A stretch of DNA of 32,854 nt, taken from Candidatus Poseidoniales archaeon (GTDB lineage: Archaea > Thermoplasmatota > Poseidoniia > Poseidoniales > Thalassarchaeaceae). Both the position numbers and the translations under genes were made by a program. Under the pieces are notes generated by a model. The model saw only the letters and a program-made list of their open reading frames with translations. It was not told the DNA's origin and made no database searches. The stretch lies in assembly GCA_012964335.1 (NCBI GenBank), contig DTUF01000036.1:1-32854 (forward strand). The letters run 5' to 3'. Positions within the stretch are counted from its first letter, which is position 1. Each line of letters begins with the position of its first letter. Positions 7,338 to 15,233 of this stretch are shown piece after piece.

Positions 7338-8198
7338 TCAGGTTTCGGATGTAGGGTCCCATCCTGAAATGTAGTGCTCGTCAAGAGCTTTCAACTCGTC
7401 TAATTGTGTGCCTAACTCAACTTCAAGGCAACCAAGATTTTCCTTAATTCGCCCTTCGTTACTTGATTTTGGCACAGTGATACAACCTATATCCAAGCAC
7501 CATTTTATCGCTACTTGTGCTGGAGTACAGCCTAGTTCCTGTGAGATTTTCGCTAATTTTTCATCTGATACTTTGTCTCCTCTTGCTAGAGGTGAATACG
7601 CCATTACGGTTGCACCAACCGCTTCGGTAGCTGCGCGGAGAGCATCTCTTTGTAGCCAAGGGTGGATTTCTATCTGATTGACTGAGGGCATGTAGGTTGC
7701 GTAACTTCGCATTTTGTCTAGGTGGTGGGCCCCGTAATTTGACACTCCGATTGCTTTGGTCCATCCACGTTTCAAACATTCTTCCATGCCTTTCCATGTC
7801 GGTTTTCGATGGTATGGGTCTTTTGGTGGTGCATGCACCAAGTATAGGTCAACGTACTCAAGTCCAAGATTTTCTAGTGATTCTTGACAGCGTTGTTGCA
7901 CTTCCTCATTTCCAACTGCATGAGGGCGGCGAAGTTTTGTTGTTACAAACAATTCTTCGCGGGTGATGATTCCATTCTCTATTGCTTCCCCAATGGCTTC
8001 ACCAACTTCGTGTTCGTTTTCATACGCCATTGCAGTGTCAATATGCTTGTAACCGGCCTTTAGAGCAGCCAACACTGCTTCCTTGCACTCACCTTCTTCT
8101 TTCATCAGAAAAGTGCCGAGGCCAAGTTGTGGTACTTCAGAAGTGTGAGCTAATTCACCGTTTGCAGTAGCATGACCGATGGTTAGAGTTGGACCCAT
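7338..8198 (-). CDS. Aldo/keto reductase
   Basis: The 286-aa length from ATG 8198 is typical of the family's (beta/alpha)8 barrel. The catalytic tetrad is present: D54 and Y59 in HIDTAMAYENE, K88 in TTKL and H122 in LYLVHAP. The family signature VSNYGAHHL and the cofactor-binding VPKSSNEGRIKENL near the end, with K and S of the NADPH 2'-phosphate site, are also visible. It reduces carbonyl compounds with NADPH; the substrate is unknown. An in-frame TTG at 8228, only 7 bases after korB and preceded by GAGTAGGG, would add 10 residues and is a real alternative. It follows korB and precedes a small membrane protein gene, probably in one transcript. Confidence 0.92.
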   Translation of the reverse strand: MGPTLTIGHATANGELAHTSEVPQLGLGTFLMKEEGECKEAVLAALKAGYKHIDTAMAYENEHEVGEAIGEAIENGIITREELFVTTKLRRPHAVGNEEVQQRCQESLENLGLEYVDLYLVHAPPKDPYHRKPTWKGMEECLKRGWTKAIGVSNYGAHHLDKMRSYATYMPSVNQIEIHPWLQRDALRAATEAVGATVMAYSPLARGDKVSDEKLAKISQELGCTPAQVAIKWCLDIGCITVPKSSNEGRIKENLGCLEVELGTQLDELKALDEHYISGWDPTSET

Positions 8199-8235
8199 AA
8201 GTCGAAAGGGGGGGCCATCTACTTTCAAACCCTAC

Positions 8236-9258
8236 TCAGGCACGGAATTCAGCAAGTAGTGATTCTAAGTCTGCTTCACTTGGTCGTAACTGTTCATTTG
8301 TCAGTTCTGCAAGGGGTGTGTCAGAAAGTTCAAGCATCTCGTCAAGAGTCTTTGGTTCAGGGTTGTAGTACAATAGTCCGGTAACATGTCTTTGCTCATG
8401 TTCAGCCTGATGGATTTGCGAAAGTGCAGCCACCGCATCAGAGGGGTTGTGGTCTCCTCCAATGGTTTCAAGTCTGAGGGTTGAGCCATCAAACAGTGTG
8501 ATATCCTTGAACTCACCCTCCGGAACTTCAACTTCAGCAATCGGTTGGAATGTGGGGATGTAGTCGTATGCATGGAGTTCTGATTGGTTATCTTTCACAT
8601 ATCCATATGATCGGAAAGATTCGTCATTATTACTGAAGGTTACACATGGCGATATCACATCAATTACCGCAGTCCCGCGGTGACTGATAGCCGCCTTCAT
8701 CAGTGAGGTCAACTGCTTCTTTGAACCGGAAAATGAACGAGCGACGAATGTGCATCCAAGATTGATTGCCATGGCACACAAATCAATGGGTGGGCTCTCA
8801 TTTGCTTCGGCTTTTCTCTTCTTAGAGCCAATTTCAACAGTTGCAGAATACTGGCCTTTAGTCAGCCCGTAAACTCCATTGTTTTCAATGATGTAAACCA
8901 TGTTGATATTTCTGCGAATTGCATGGATAAATTGTCCGATTCCAATGCTTGCAGTATCACCATCACCTGAAACTGCGATGTAATGCAAATCTTTGTTGGT
9001 TACATTTGCCCCAGTTGTTACTGCTGGCATTCTGCCGTGAAGTGTATTGAATCCATGTGATTTGCCGAGGAAGTATGCTGGTGTTTTTGATGAACAGCCA
9101 ATACCACTCATCTTTGCAATTCTATCGGGCTGTATGCCATTTTCCCACGCTGCATTGATGACAACATTGGATATTTGGTCGTGTCCACAACCAGGGCATA
9201 GTGAAGATGGTCCACCCTTGTAGTCATCCTTCGGCAAATCAATAATATTCAACTTCAA
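8236..9258 (-). CDS. korB: 2-oxoacid:ferredoxin oxidoreductase, beta subunit
   Basis: The 340-aa protein is the thiamine diphosphate-binding subunit of a 2-oxoacid:ferredoxin oxidoreductase, which oxidatively decarboxylates a 2-oxoacid to acyl-CoA and reduces ferredoxin. CPGCGH gives C21 and C24, GIGCSS gives C55 and SPCVTF gives C205, together the four ligands expected for the single [4Fe-4S] cluster. GDGD at 98-101 with NNGVYG at 126-131 forms the TPP/Mg motif. The C-terminal part (about 225-340) is the usual extension of archaeal two-subunit enzymes. The start is TTG at 9258: no ATG is available near the N-terminus, GAGGTGAT lies just upstream, and the TTG overlaps the korA stop as TTGA. 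Specificity (2-oxoglutarate, pyruvate or branched) cannot be settled by eye; aconitase nearby fits a TCA role. Confidence 0.92.
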   Translation of the reverse strand: MKLNIIDLPKDDYKGGPSSLCPGCGHDQISNVVINAAWENGIQPDRIAKMSGIGCSSKTPAYFLGKSHGFNTLHGRMPAVTTGANVTNKDLHYIAVSGDGDTASIGIGQFIHAIRRNINMVYIIENNGVYGLTKGQYSATVEIGSKKRKAEANESPPIDLCAMAINLGCTFVARSFSGSKKQLTSLMKAAISHRGTAVIDVISPCVTFSNNDESFRSYGYVKDNQSELHAYDYIPTFQPIAEVEVPEGEFKDITLFDGSTLRLETIGGDHNPSDAVAALSQIHQAEHEQRHVTGLLYYNPEPKTLDEMLELSDTPLAELTNEQLRPSEADLESLLAEFRA

Positions 9259-11039
9259 GACATCACCTCTAGTAGTTTTTCGCGAATCATATCAGAATAT
9301 TTTCGGGCTCTTGGTGGGAGACCATCAGAGAAGGCGACGCTATGTACACGTGGCACTAAATCAATTGGTAATTCCTTTCGAAGAATTCCGTACAATTGGC
9401 CATCACGGTTAACTTCTAACACAATTATTTGTTCATGGTTGGCCACGAACTCTTCAACCACTGGTGAGATAGGTAGCGAGCGTAATCTACACTGGCTAAC
9501 CTTCAGGCCGGTTGCTTCCAAAATATCATCAATTTCTTGAATGGTGTTTTCCATTGAACCGTAGTAGATAATTCCTACTTGCATCTCGGGTTCTTCTCTA
9601 AGAATTGGTTGAGGAAGAACGGTCCTAGCCCCGTCAATCTTTCTCTTTAATCTCGCCATGTTGGCAACATAAACCTCCGGATTTTCAGAGTATACTGCGT
9701 CTTCATCATGGCCGGTGCCGCGATAGAGTATAGGTTCAAGCCCACTTCCGGGTAAGGTTCTGTAACAGATTCCGTCGCCATCAACATCACGGTAACGGCC
9801 ATAATTTTCTATGGCATCAATATCATCTTGTGTATGCAAGACTTTACCGCGGTCCATTTTTTCTGGATAGTCAAAACCACTGCAGATCCAAGGGTTCATT
9901 CCAAGATCAAGGTCTGAGAATCCAAAGACAATGGTTTGATATCGTTCTGCCAAGTCAAATGCACGCCATGCAAACTCGAAACACTCCTCTATGGTTCCCG
10001 GTATTAACACGAGATGCTTTGTATCTCCATGTCCCACTTCATACAACATAGAGAGGTCACCTTGCTGAGTTCTAGTAGGTAAGCCTGTAGAAGGTCCTAC
10101 CCGGTTGACATCCCAAATTACTCCGGGCACTTCAGAGAAATAAGCCAGCCCAACGAATTCTGACATCAATGAAATTCCTGGCCCGGATGTACATGTCATC
10201 GCACGGCCACCAGCCCAACCAGCACCAACCACCATTCCAGCGGCAGCCAATTCATCTTCACTTTGGATGACTGCACAAGTGAGCTTCCCATCGTCATCAC
10301 TACGTAGTTTTGGTAGGTGGGAAATTATTGCTTCAGCGATAGATGTTGATGGTGTGATTGGATACCATGATAGCATTGTAACTCCGCCAAATAACGAGCC
10401 AAGAGCAACCGCTTCGTTTCCATCAATAATGAAAGACTCAGGGTTTTGCTCCCTTGGTTCAAGGGCGAATGGGCAAATCTGTTCAAAATGTTCAACAACG
10501 TATTCACGGCCAAGGGTTATGGCATTAGAATTCAATTCAATCGCCTTTGCTTTGCCATTGAACTGTTTGTTTACAGCACTGTCCAGAATTGAGTCATCAA
10601 GTCCAATTAATTCAGCAATAACCCCTACATAGACCATATTTGCAATCATACGAGCCAACTTTGGATTCAATCCGCGAGCTATTGTTGTCATTGGAATCGG
10701 ATAGAGAATCAAGTCATCCCTTTCAACAGGCAATTTGACATCTGAGTTGTAGATTACCACAGTTCCAGATTCAAGAGATGCAATATCATTGTCCCATGTT
10801 GCTTTGTTCATCAATACTTGGATATGAGTACGGTCACCTGGTGCTTGATAGCCCTCGTCAGAAACACGGATGATGTACCATGTTGGGAGTCCTGAGATGT
10901 TTGAAGGAAATAGGTTCTTCCCACTAACCGGCACTCCCATCTCAAACATGGATTGGAGTAGAATTATATTAGACGATTGGGAACCAGTCCCATTCGCTGT
11001 AGCGATATTGAATGTGAAGTCGTTGACGATGGTTTCCAT
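9255..11039 (-). CDS. korA: 2-oxoacid:ferredoxin oxidoreductase, fused gamma-alpha subunit
   Basis: The 594-aa chain joins the gamma domain (about 1-190, starting with FNIATANGTGSQSSNIILLQ and containing GLPTWYIIRVS) to the alpha pyrimidine-binding domain. YPITPSTSIAE at 226-236 is the YPITP motif of archaeal 2-oxoacid oxidoreductases, in which Thr helps catalysis. The TSGPGISLMSEFVGLAY stretch and the transketolase C-terminal-like domain near the end (about 475-590, EQIIVLEVNRDGQL) complete the family layout. No separate delta (ferredoxin-like) subunit is encoded nearby, which is normal for this alpha-beta type. It is first in the operon, with a 4-base overlap into korB. The ATG has no close Shine-Dalgarno; AAAAAGGGGA lies about 15 bases upstream. 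Confidence 0.92.
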   Translation of the reverse strand: METIVNDFTFNIATANGTGSQSSNIILLQSMFEMGVPVSGKNLFPSNISGLPTWYIIRVSDEGYQAPGDRTHIQVLMNKATWDNDIASLESGTVVIYNSDVKLPVERDDLILYPIPMTTIARGLNPKLARMIANMVYVGVIAELIGLDDSILDSAVNKQFNGKAKAIELNSNAITLGREYVVEHFEQICPFALEPREQNPESFIIDGNEAVALGSLFGGVTMLSWYPITPSTSIAEAIISHLPKLRSDDDGKLTCAVIQSEDELAAAGMVVGAGWAGGRAMTCTSGPGISLMSEFVGLAYFSEVPGVIWDVNRVGPSTGLPTRTQQGDLSMLYEVGHGDTKHLVLIPGTIEECFEFAWRAFDLAERYQTIVFGFSDLDLGMNPWICSGFDYPEKMDRGKVLHTQDDIDAIENYGRYRDVDGDGICYRTLPGSGLEPILYRGTGHDEDAVYSENPEVYVANMARLKRKIDGARTVLPQPILREEPEMQVGIIYYGSMENTIQEIDDILEATGLKVSQCRLRSLPISPVVEEFVANHEQIIVLEVNRDGQLYGILRKELPIDLVPRVHSVAFSDGLPPRARKYSDMIREKLLEVMS

Positions 11040-11302
11040 CTTGCTCTGAGTCCCCTTTTTGGGTTTGTCCTACGGACAGCAACCTCTCCCTTACGCTTTT
11101 GGGCGTAGCATAAGCCTCTTCATATTTTGCTTGTATTTTTTGTGCTATTCGCCAATGAAACAATTGATTTTATTAGTCAATTAGTTTAGAGCCATCCTCA
11201 CATCAATCCAGTTCATCAAATGTTTTTCCCAACTAAATCCATTATATTTGACAACTTTCGTGTATGCGAGTGATTCATCAATGAGGCGCTTGTCGGCGGT
11301 TC
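11040..11302. promoter_or_regulatory. Divergent intergenic region between korA and cyclophilin gene
   Basis: These 263 bases contain no credible gene. On the plus strand ttatattt at 11242-11249 is a good TATA candidate about 55 bases before the cyclophilin ATG. On the minus strand the korA leader contains A/T-rich blocks (around 11120-11140 and 11165-11185) and a small hairpin (TACGC / GCGTA around 11092-11107). These are candidate promoter and leader elements read by eye only. Confidence 0.35.
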
Positions 11303-12352
11303 ATGATTCCGAGTGGATTGAAGGACGCGTGGGAGTCTGCTGAGAAGCAGATAGACGCTGGTGAATACGATGATGCCTTGAAAACATTGAGAGAATCTTG
11401 GTCGGAACATGGTGACAAAGCTGACCACGCAAACACTTGGACTTTAGTTGGTGATGCAAAACAAGCATTAGCCGAAGGAAGCACACCAATAAATCGTAAA
11501 ATGTTACGTGATGCAAACAATTCTTACCAGAGTGCGCTAAAGAAGGACCCGAAGCACCGCAACGCACGGCGTGCTTCTAACGCCTTGCAAGCAAAAATGG
11601 ATGGATTAGGCATTAGAACATCCAGCCTACCAAAATTGATTGATGATGGCACGCCAACAATCTATGGCTTGTTTTCAATTATGTTGGTTGGAATGTTAAT
11701 ACTAACCAGTATCAAATACATGCCTGAAATTAAGGCTGCTCTACGTCTAACTTCGGAGGAATCCTCAGATTGGGATGCAACACTCGCAATTGAGTTATAC
11801 CCTCAATCTGCACCAAAAGCGGTTGAATCATTCCAGGACCATTCACGTAACGGAAGGTACGATGGTATTGCATTTCATCGTGTAATTGACGATTTCATGG
11901 TTCAAGGCGGTGACATTTCTTGTTCCGCATATCCTCTAACTCAGTCTAGCACTAGTTGTAATCCTGGCACCGGTGGATATTCTGCATTCTGGTATGGGCA
12001 AGGTGACCAAAACGACATGACAACTTGGACAATGCCTGACGAATTCAACTCAGCTTATCGCCATGGACCAGGAATCCTATCAATGGCAAACTCTGGGGCT
12101 AACACCGGTGGTAGTCAATTCTTCATTGTTGACAAGGATTCAACTCCTTCTCACCTTGATGACAAACATTCAGTCTTTGGAATTGTTACCGATGATAGCA
12201 CCTACTTGGGGAGTGACATCGGTGGAATTGAGTTAGTTGAAAGGATGAGCATTTTGCCAGTAGATGAAGGCGATAGGCCACTTAACCCACCTTACATTCA
12301 CAGCATTGAGATAGATGGTAACATGGCTTACATGCACCTAATCTTCCCATAA
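11303..12352 (+). CDS. Membrane-anchored cyclophilin-type peptidyl-prolyl isomerase with N-terminal TPR-like domain
   Basis: In this 349-aa protein residues about 5-100 are helical and TPR-like (DAWESAEKQIDAGEYDDALKTL; SYQSALKKDPKHRNARRA), 119-138 form one membrane helix, and about 157-345 are a cyclophilin domain. Catalytic and binding motifs are intact: FHRVIDDFMVQGGD (191-204), GILSMANSGANTGGSQFFI (257-275) and HSVFGIV. It catalyses cis-trans isomerisation of X-Pro bonds. Two cysteines (C207, C219) sit in a loop insertion after GGD, and a further insertion (YSAFWYGQGDQND) follows. With the TPR region inside, the isomerase would face outward, where a disulfide is plausible. That topology is inference. 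It lies upstream of aconitase, about 4 kb before the giant surface proteins. Confidence 0.88.
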   Translation: MIPSGLKDAWESAEKQIDAGEYDDALKTLRESWSEHGDKADHANTWTLVGDAKQALAEGSTPINRKMLRDANNSYQSALKKDPKHRNARRASNALQAKMDGLGIRTSSLPKLIDDGTPTIYGLFSIMLVGMLILTSIKYMPEIKAALRLTSEESSDWDATLAIELYPQSAPKAVESFQDHSRNGRYDGIAFHRVIDDFMVQGGDISCSAYPLTQSSTSCNPGTGGYSAFWYGQGDQNDMTTWTMPDEFNSAYRHGPGILSMANSGANTGGSQFFIVDKDSTPSHLDDKHSVFGIVTDDSTYLGSDIGGIELVERMSILPVDEGDRPLNPPYIHSIEIDGNMAYMHLIFP

Positions 12353-12416
12353 TCACTTGGTTCTTGGAAGAAAATCTGAAGTGGCCCATAGGCTAAATTG
12401 AAGGGCGCCACCCCCG

Positions 12417-12432
12417 CCCCGTTTAATTGGGG
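12417..12432 (+). promoter_or_regulatory. Small hairpin overlapping the G-rich ribosome site before aconitase
   Basis: CCCC (12417-12420) and GGGG (12429-12432) flank the 8-base loop GTTTAATT, 6 bases before the preferred ATG at 12439. The GGGG is the only Shine-Dalgarno-like sequence there, so the hairpin could hide it. Four G-C pairs make a weak structure; a regulatory role is conjecture. Confidence 0.25.
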
Positions 12433-12438
12433 AAAAGA

Positions 12439-15114
12439 ATGGGCGAAGTCAGCGAGTTCGAAATGAGTGATGGGACTGCAGGTCAGTTCTACTCTTTACC
12501 AGCAAAAGAAGCTGATTGGGGTGTTTCACTTTCTGACCTCCCATATTCTATCAGAGTATTACTTGAGGCGGCATTACGAAATGCTGATGGGTTTCTAGTA
12601 ACTGATGATGATGTAGAGAGGATTGCAAATTGGAATCCTACAATGACTCCAGCCGAAATCCCATTCATGCCAAGCCGAGTAATTCTCCAAGATTTCACAG
12701 GTGTTCCAGCAGTAGTTGATATCGCAGCACTGCGCGATGGAATGGTGGAATTAGGAGGAGACCCCAAAAAAGTCAACCCACAAGTCCCAGTAGACTTAGT
12801 CATTGACCATTCAGTGCAAGTCGATTATTCGGGGCTTATTCCCGATGCCCGCGAGCGTAACTTAGAGATTGAATATGAGCGCAACATGGAGAGGTATCAA
12901 TTTCTCAAATGGGGACAACAAAGTTTGGATAATTTCCGCGCTGTCCCACCAGGAAGAGGGATTGTTCATCAGGTAAACCTTGAATGGATTGCAAGTGTCG
13001 CCCGCGAAGAGAATGGTGTTTGGCTGAACGACTCACTGGTAGGCACTGACTCGCATACGACGATGATCAATGGCTTGGGTGTTTTAGGTTGGGGAGTTGG
13101 TGGAATTGAGGCTGAGGCTGTGATGCTTGGGCAGCCGATTTACATGTTATTGCCCGAAGTTATCGGCTTTGGGTTGACAGGAAGATTGCAGTCAGGAGTT
13201 ACTGCAACTGACATGACCTTACGAATCGTTGAGATACTTCGTGAGCATGGGGTTGTTAGCAAATTTGTTGAATTTTTTGGCAGTGGTCTTGCCAATATCA
13301 CTCTTCCAGACCGAGCTACAATTGCTAATATGGCACCCGAATATGGGGCGACATGCGGATTTTTCCCAGTTGATGAAACCACCCTTGAGTACATGCGACT
13401 CACAGGTCGGGATGAAACTCATGTTGAAAATGTGAAGCGCTTCTTGAGTGCTCAAGGAATGTTTTTGGACGCTGACTCACCAAATCCAAAATTTACTTCT
13501 ACATTGTCTCTTGATTTGTCTACTGTTGAGCCATCTCTAGCAGGTCCAAAAAGACCTCAAGACCGAGTCAATCTCTCAGAAATGAAATCTCATTGGATTG
13601 CTAGTATGACTGCCCCGCTTGGTCACGACGGTCACGGTCTTGATGCTGATGCAGTTGCAACAAAAATTCAGGTTGAAGGTGAGGATTACTGTTTATCGCA
13701 CGGGGATGTGGTTATCGCCGCAATCACATCTTGTACCAATACTTCTAATCCATCTGTGATGATGGCAGCGGGATTGGTCGCACGCAACGCACGTGCCCTT
13801 GGTATGACAATTAAGCCGTGGGTGAAGCCGAGTTTGGCACCCGGGAGCAGAGTTGTAACAGAGTATTATGATGCGGCAGGGCTTAGCGAAGATTTGTCTG
13901 CTCTTGGTTTCAATAATGTAGGATATGGGTGTACAACTTGCATTGGTAATTCAGGCCCGTTAGCTGAGAATATTGAGTCAGCAATTGATACAGGAAATTT
14001 GGTAGTCGGCAGTGTACTCTCTGGCAACAGAAATTTCGAAGGAAGAGTTCATCAAAAGGTGAAAGCAAGTTATCTAGGAAGCCCACCTTTAGTTGTAGCA
14101 TATGCACTAGCTGGTACTCTAAATATTGACATACAGAATGATGCAATTGGACAAGATTCTGATGGGAATGACGTTTTCCTAGCAGATATCTGGCCTTCAG
14201 ATGAGGATATTCAAGCCACGGTTTCCGGCTCAATTGATCCTGAGATGTTCCGTTCACGTTACGCTGATGTAACCAATGAGCCGCGCTGGGATGCCATCCA
14301 ATCTTCACCAAGCGACTTGTATCCGTGGGATGATGATTCAACATACATTCGATTGCCATCATTCTTTGAGGCTATTTCACTTGAATTAGATGAAATAAAA
14401 CCGATAATCGGTGCTCACGTTTTACTGATGTTAGGTGACTCAACGACTACAGACCATATATCCCCTGCAGGAGCATTCCCACATACTGGTCCAGCCGGTC
14501 AATATCTGATGGAGCACGGCGTAAAGCCACGCCATTTCAACTCGTTTGGAAGCCGGCGCGGTAATCACGAAGTGATGATGCGCGGTACATTTGCCAATGT
14601 TAGAATCCGAAACAAGATTGCACCTGGGACTGAAGGTGGATTCACAACTTTCTTCCCAACTGGCGAAGTTACTTCAGTGTTTGAAGCCAGCATGAGTTAC
14701 CAAGAAAAGGGGATACCTCTTGTTGTCCTTGCAGGTACGCAGTACGGCACTGGGAGCAGTAGGGACTGGGCTGCAAAAGGCACTTTGTTACTCGGTGTGA
14801 AGGCAGTTATTGCTACATCATTTGAGAGAATCCATCGCTCCAACTTGGTTGGTATGGGAGTTCTACCCCTGACCTTCCAAGAGGGACAGGACCCTGAGAG
14901 TTTGGGGTTGGACGGTAGCGAGATATTTGACATCCCAGCTCATGGAGAACTGGTGCCGATGAGTACTATCATGGTAACAGCTCACAAAGGAGATGGAACC
15001 AGCATTAATTTTGATGCTGTAGTGAGGCTTGATACACCGGTTGAAGTTGAGTATTACAACAATGGGGGAATTCTTCAAACAGTACTCCGAAATCTAGCAG
15101 TAACTCAAGACTAA
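12439..15114 (+). CDS. acnA: Aconitate hydratase (AcnA/IRP1 type)
   Basis: The 891-aa length is standard for the AcnA branch. It interconverts citrate and isocitrate using a [4Fe-4S] cluster. Cluster ligands are C432 in [10 protein letters not shown] and C498 and C501 in [13 protein letters not shown]. Other family motifs are [22 protein letters not shown] in the N-terminal domains and, in the C-terminal swivel domain, [25 protein letters not shown] and [13 protein letters not shown] with the substrate-binding Ser and Arg residues. An in-frame TTG at 12427 would add four residues; the ATG is preferred because GGGG lies 6 bases before it. It is transcribed in the same direction as the cyclophilin gene, 86 bases after that gene's stop. 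Confidence 0.97.
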   Translation: MGEVSEFEMSDGTAGQFYSLPAKEADWGVSLSDLPYSIRVLLEAALRNADGFLVTDDDVERIANWNPTMTPAEIPFMPSRVILQDFTGVPAVVDIAALRDGMVELGGDPKKVNPQVPVDLVIDHSVQVDYSGLIPDARERNLEIEYERNMERYQFLKWGQQSLDNFRAVPPGRGIVHQVNLEWIASVAREENGVWLNDSLVGTDSHTTMINGLGVLGWGVGGIEAEAVMLGQPIYMLLPEVIGFGLTGRLQSGVTATDMTLRIVEILREHGVVSKFVEFFGSGLANITLPDRATIANMAPEYGATCGFFPVDETTLEYMRLTGRDETHVENVKRFLSAQGMFLDADSPNPKFTSTLSLDLSTVEPSLAGPKRPQDRVNLSEMKSHWIASMTAPLGHDGHGLDADAVATKIQVEGEDYCLSHGDVVIAAITSCTNTSNPSVMMAAGLVARNARALGMTIKPWVKPSLAPGSRVVTEYYDAAGLSEDLSALGFNNVGYGCTTCIGNSGPLAENIESAIDTGNLVVGSVLSGNRNFEGRVHQKVKASYLGSPPLVVAYALAGTLNIDIQNDAIGQDSDGNDVFLADIWPSDEDIQATVSGSIDPEMFRSRYADVTNEPRWDAIQSSPSDLYPWDDDSTYIRLPSFFEAISLELDEIKPIIGAHVLLMLGDSTTTDHISPAGAFPHTGPAGQYLMEHGVKPRHFNSFGSRRGNHEVMMRGTFANVRIRNKIAPGTEGGFTTFFPTGEVTSVFEASMSYQEKGIPLVVLAGTQYGTGSSRDWAAKGTLLLGVKAVIATSFERIHRSNLVGMGVLPLTFQEGQDPESLGLDGSEIFDIPAHGELVPMSTIMVTAHKGDGTSINFDAVVRLDTPVEVEYYNNGGILQTVLRNLAVTQD

Positions 15115-15158
15115 TGTCACCAACTTTTCCTTTGAAAAATGGTTGTTTTCGCCGTCAT

Positions 15159-15175
15159 TTCATTTTTTCAATGAA
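15159..15175 (+). terminator. Candidate terminator after aconitase
   Basis: TTCATT (15159-15164) and AATGAA (15170-15175) pair around the loop TTTTC, about 45 bases after the aconitase stop. The run of six T at 15163-15168 is itself the kind of T-tract that stops archaeal RNA polymerase. It lies between two genes on the same strand. Confidence 0.4.
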
Positions 15176-15233
15176 GTTTCTACTTTAGACGGGTAATCGC
15201 AATCGGTATAGGTGAGTGTTGAATGTTGGGTTT

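Noticed and set aside
11040-11163. Ten-codon leader peptide (MKRLMLRPKA) in the korA leader
   Set aside because: It is too short to support, with no clear ribosome site, and its codons show no regulatory pattern such as repeated amino acids.
13910-14362. 150-aa minus-strand open frame inside aconitase
   Set aside because: It is a complement shadow of strongly conserved aconitase sequence.
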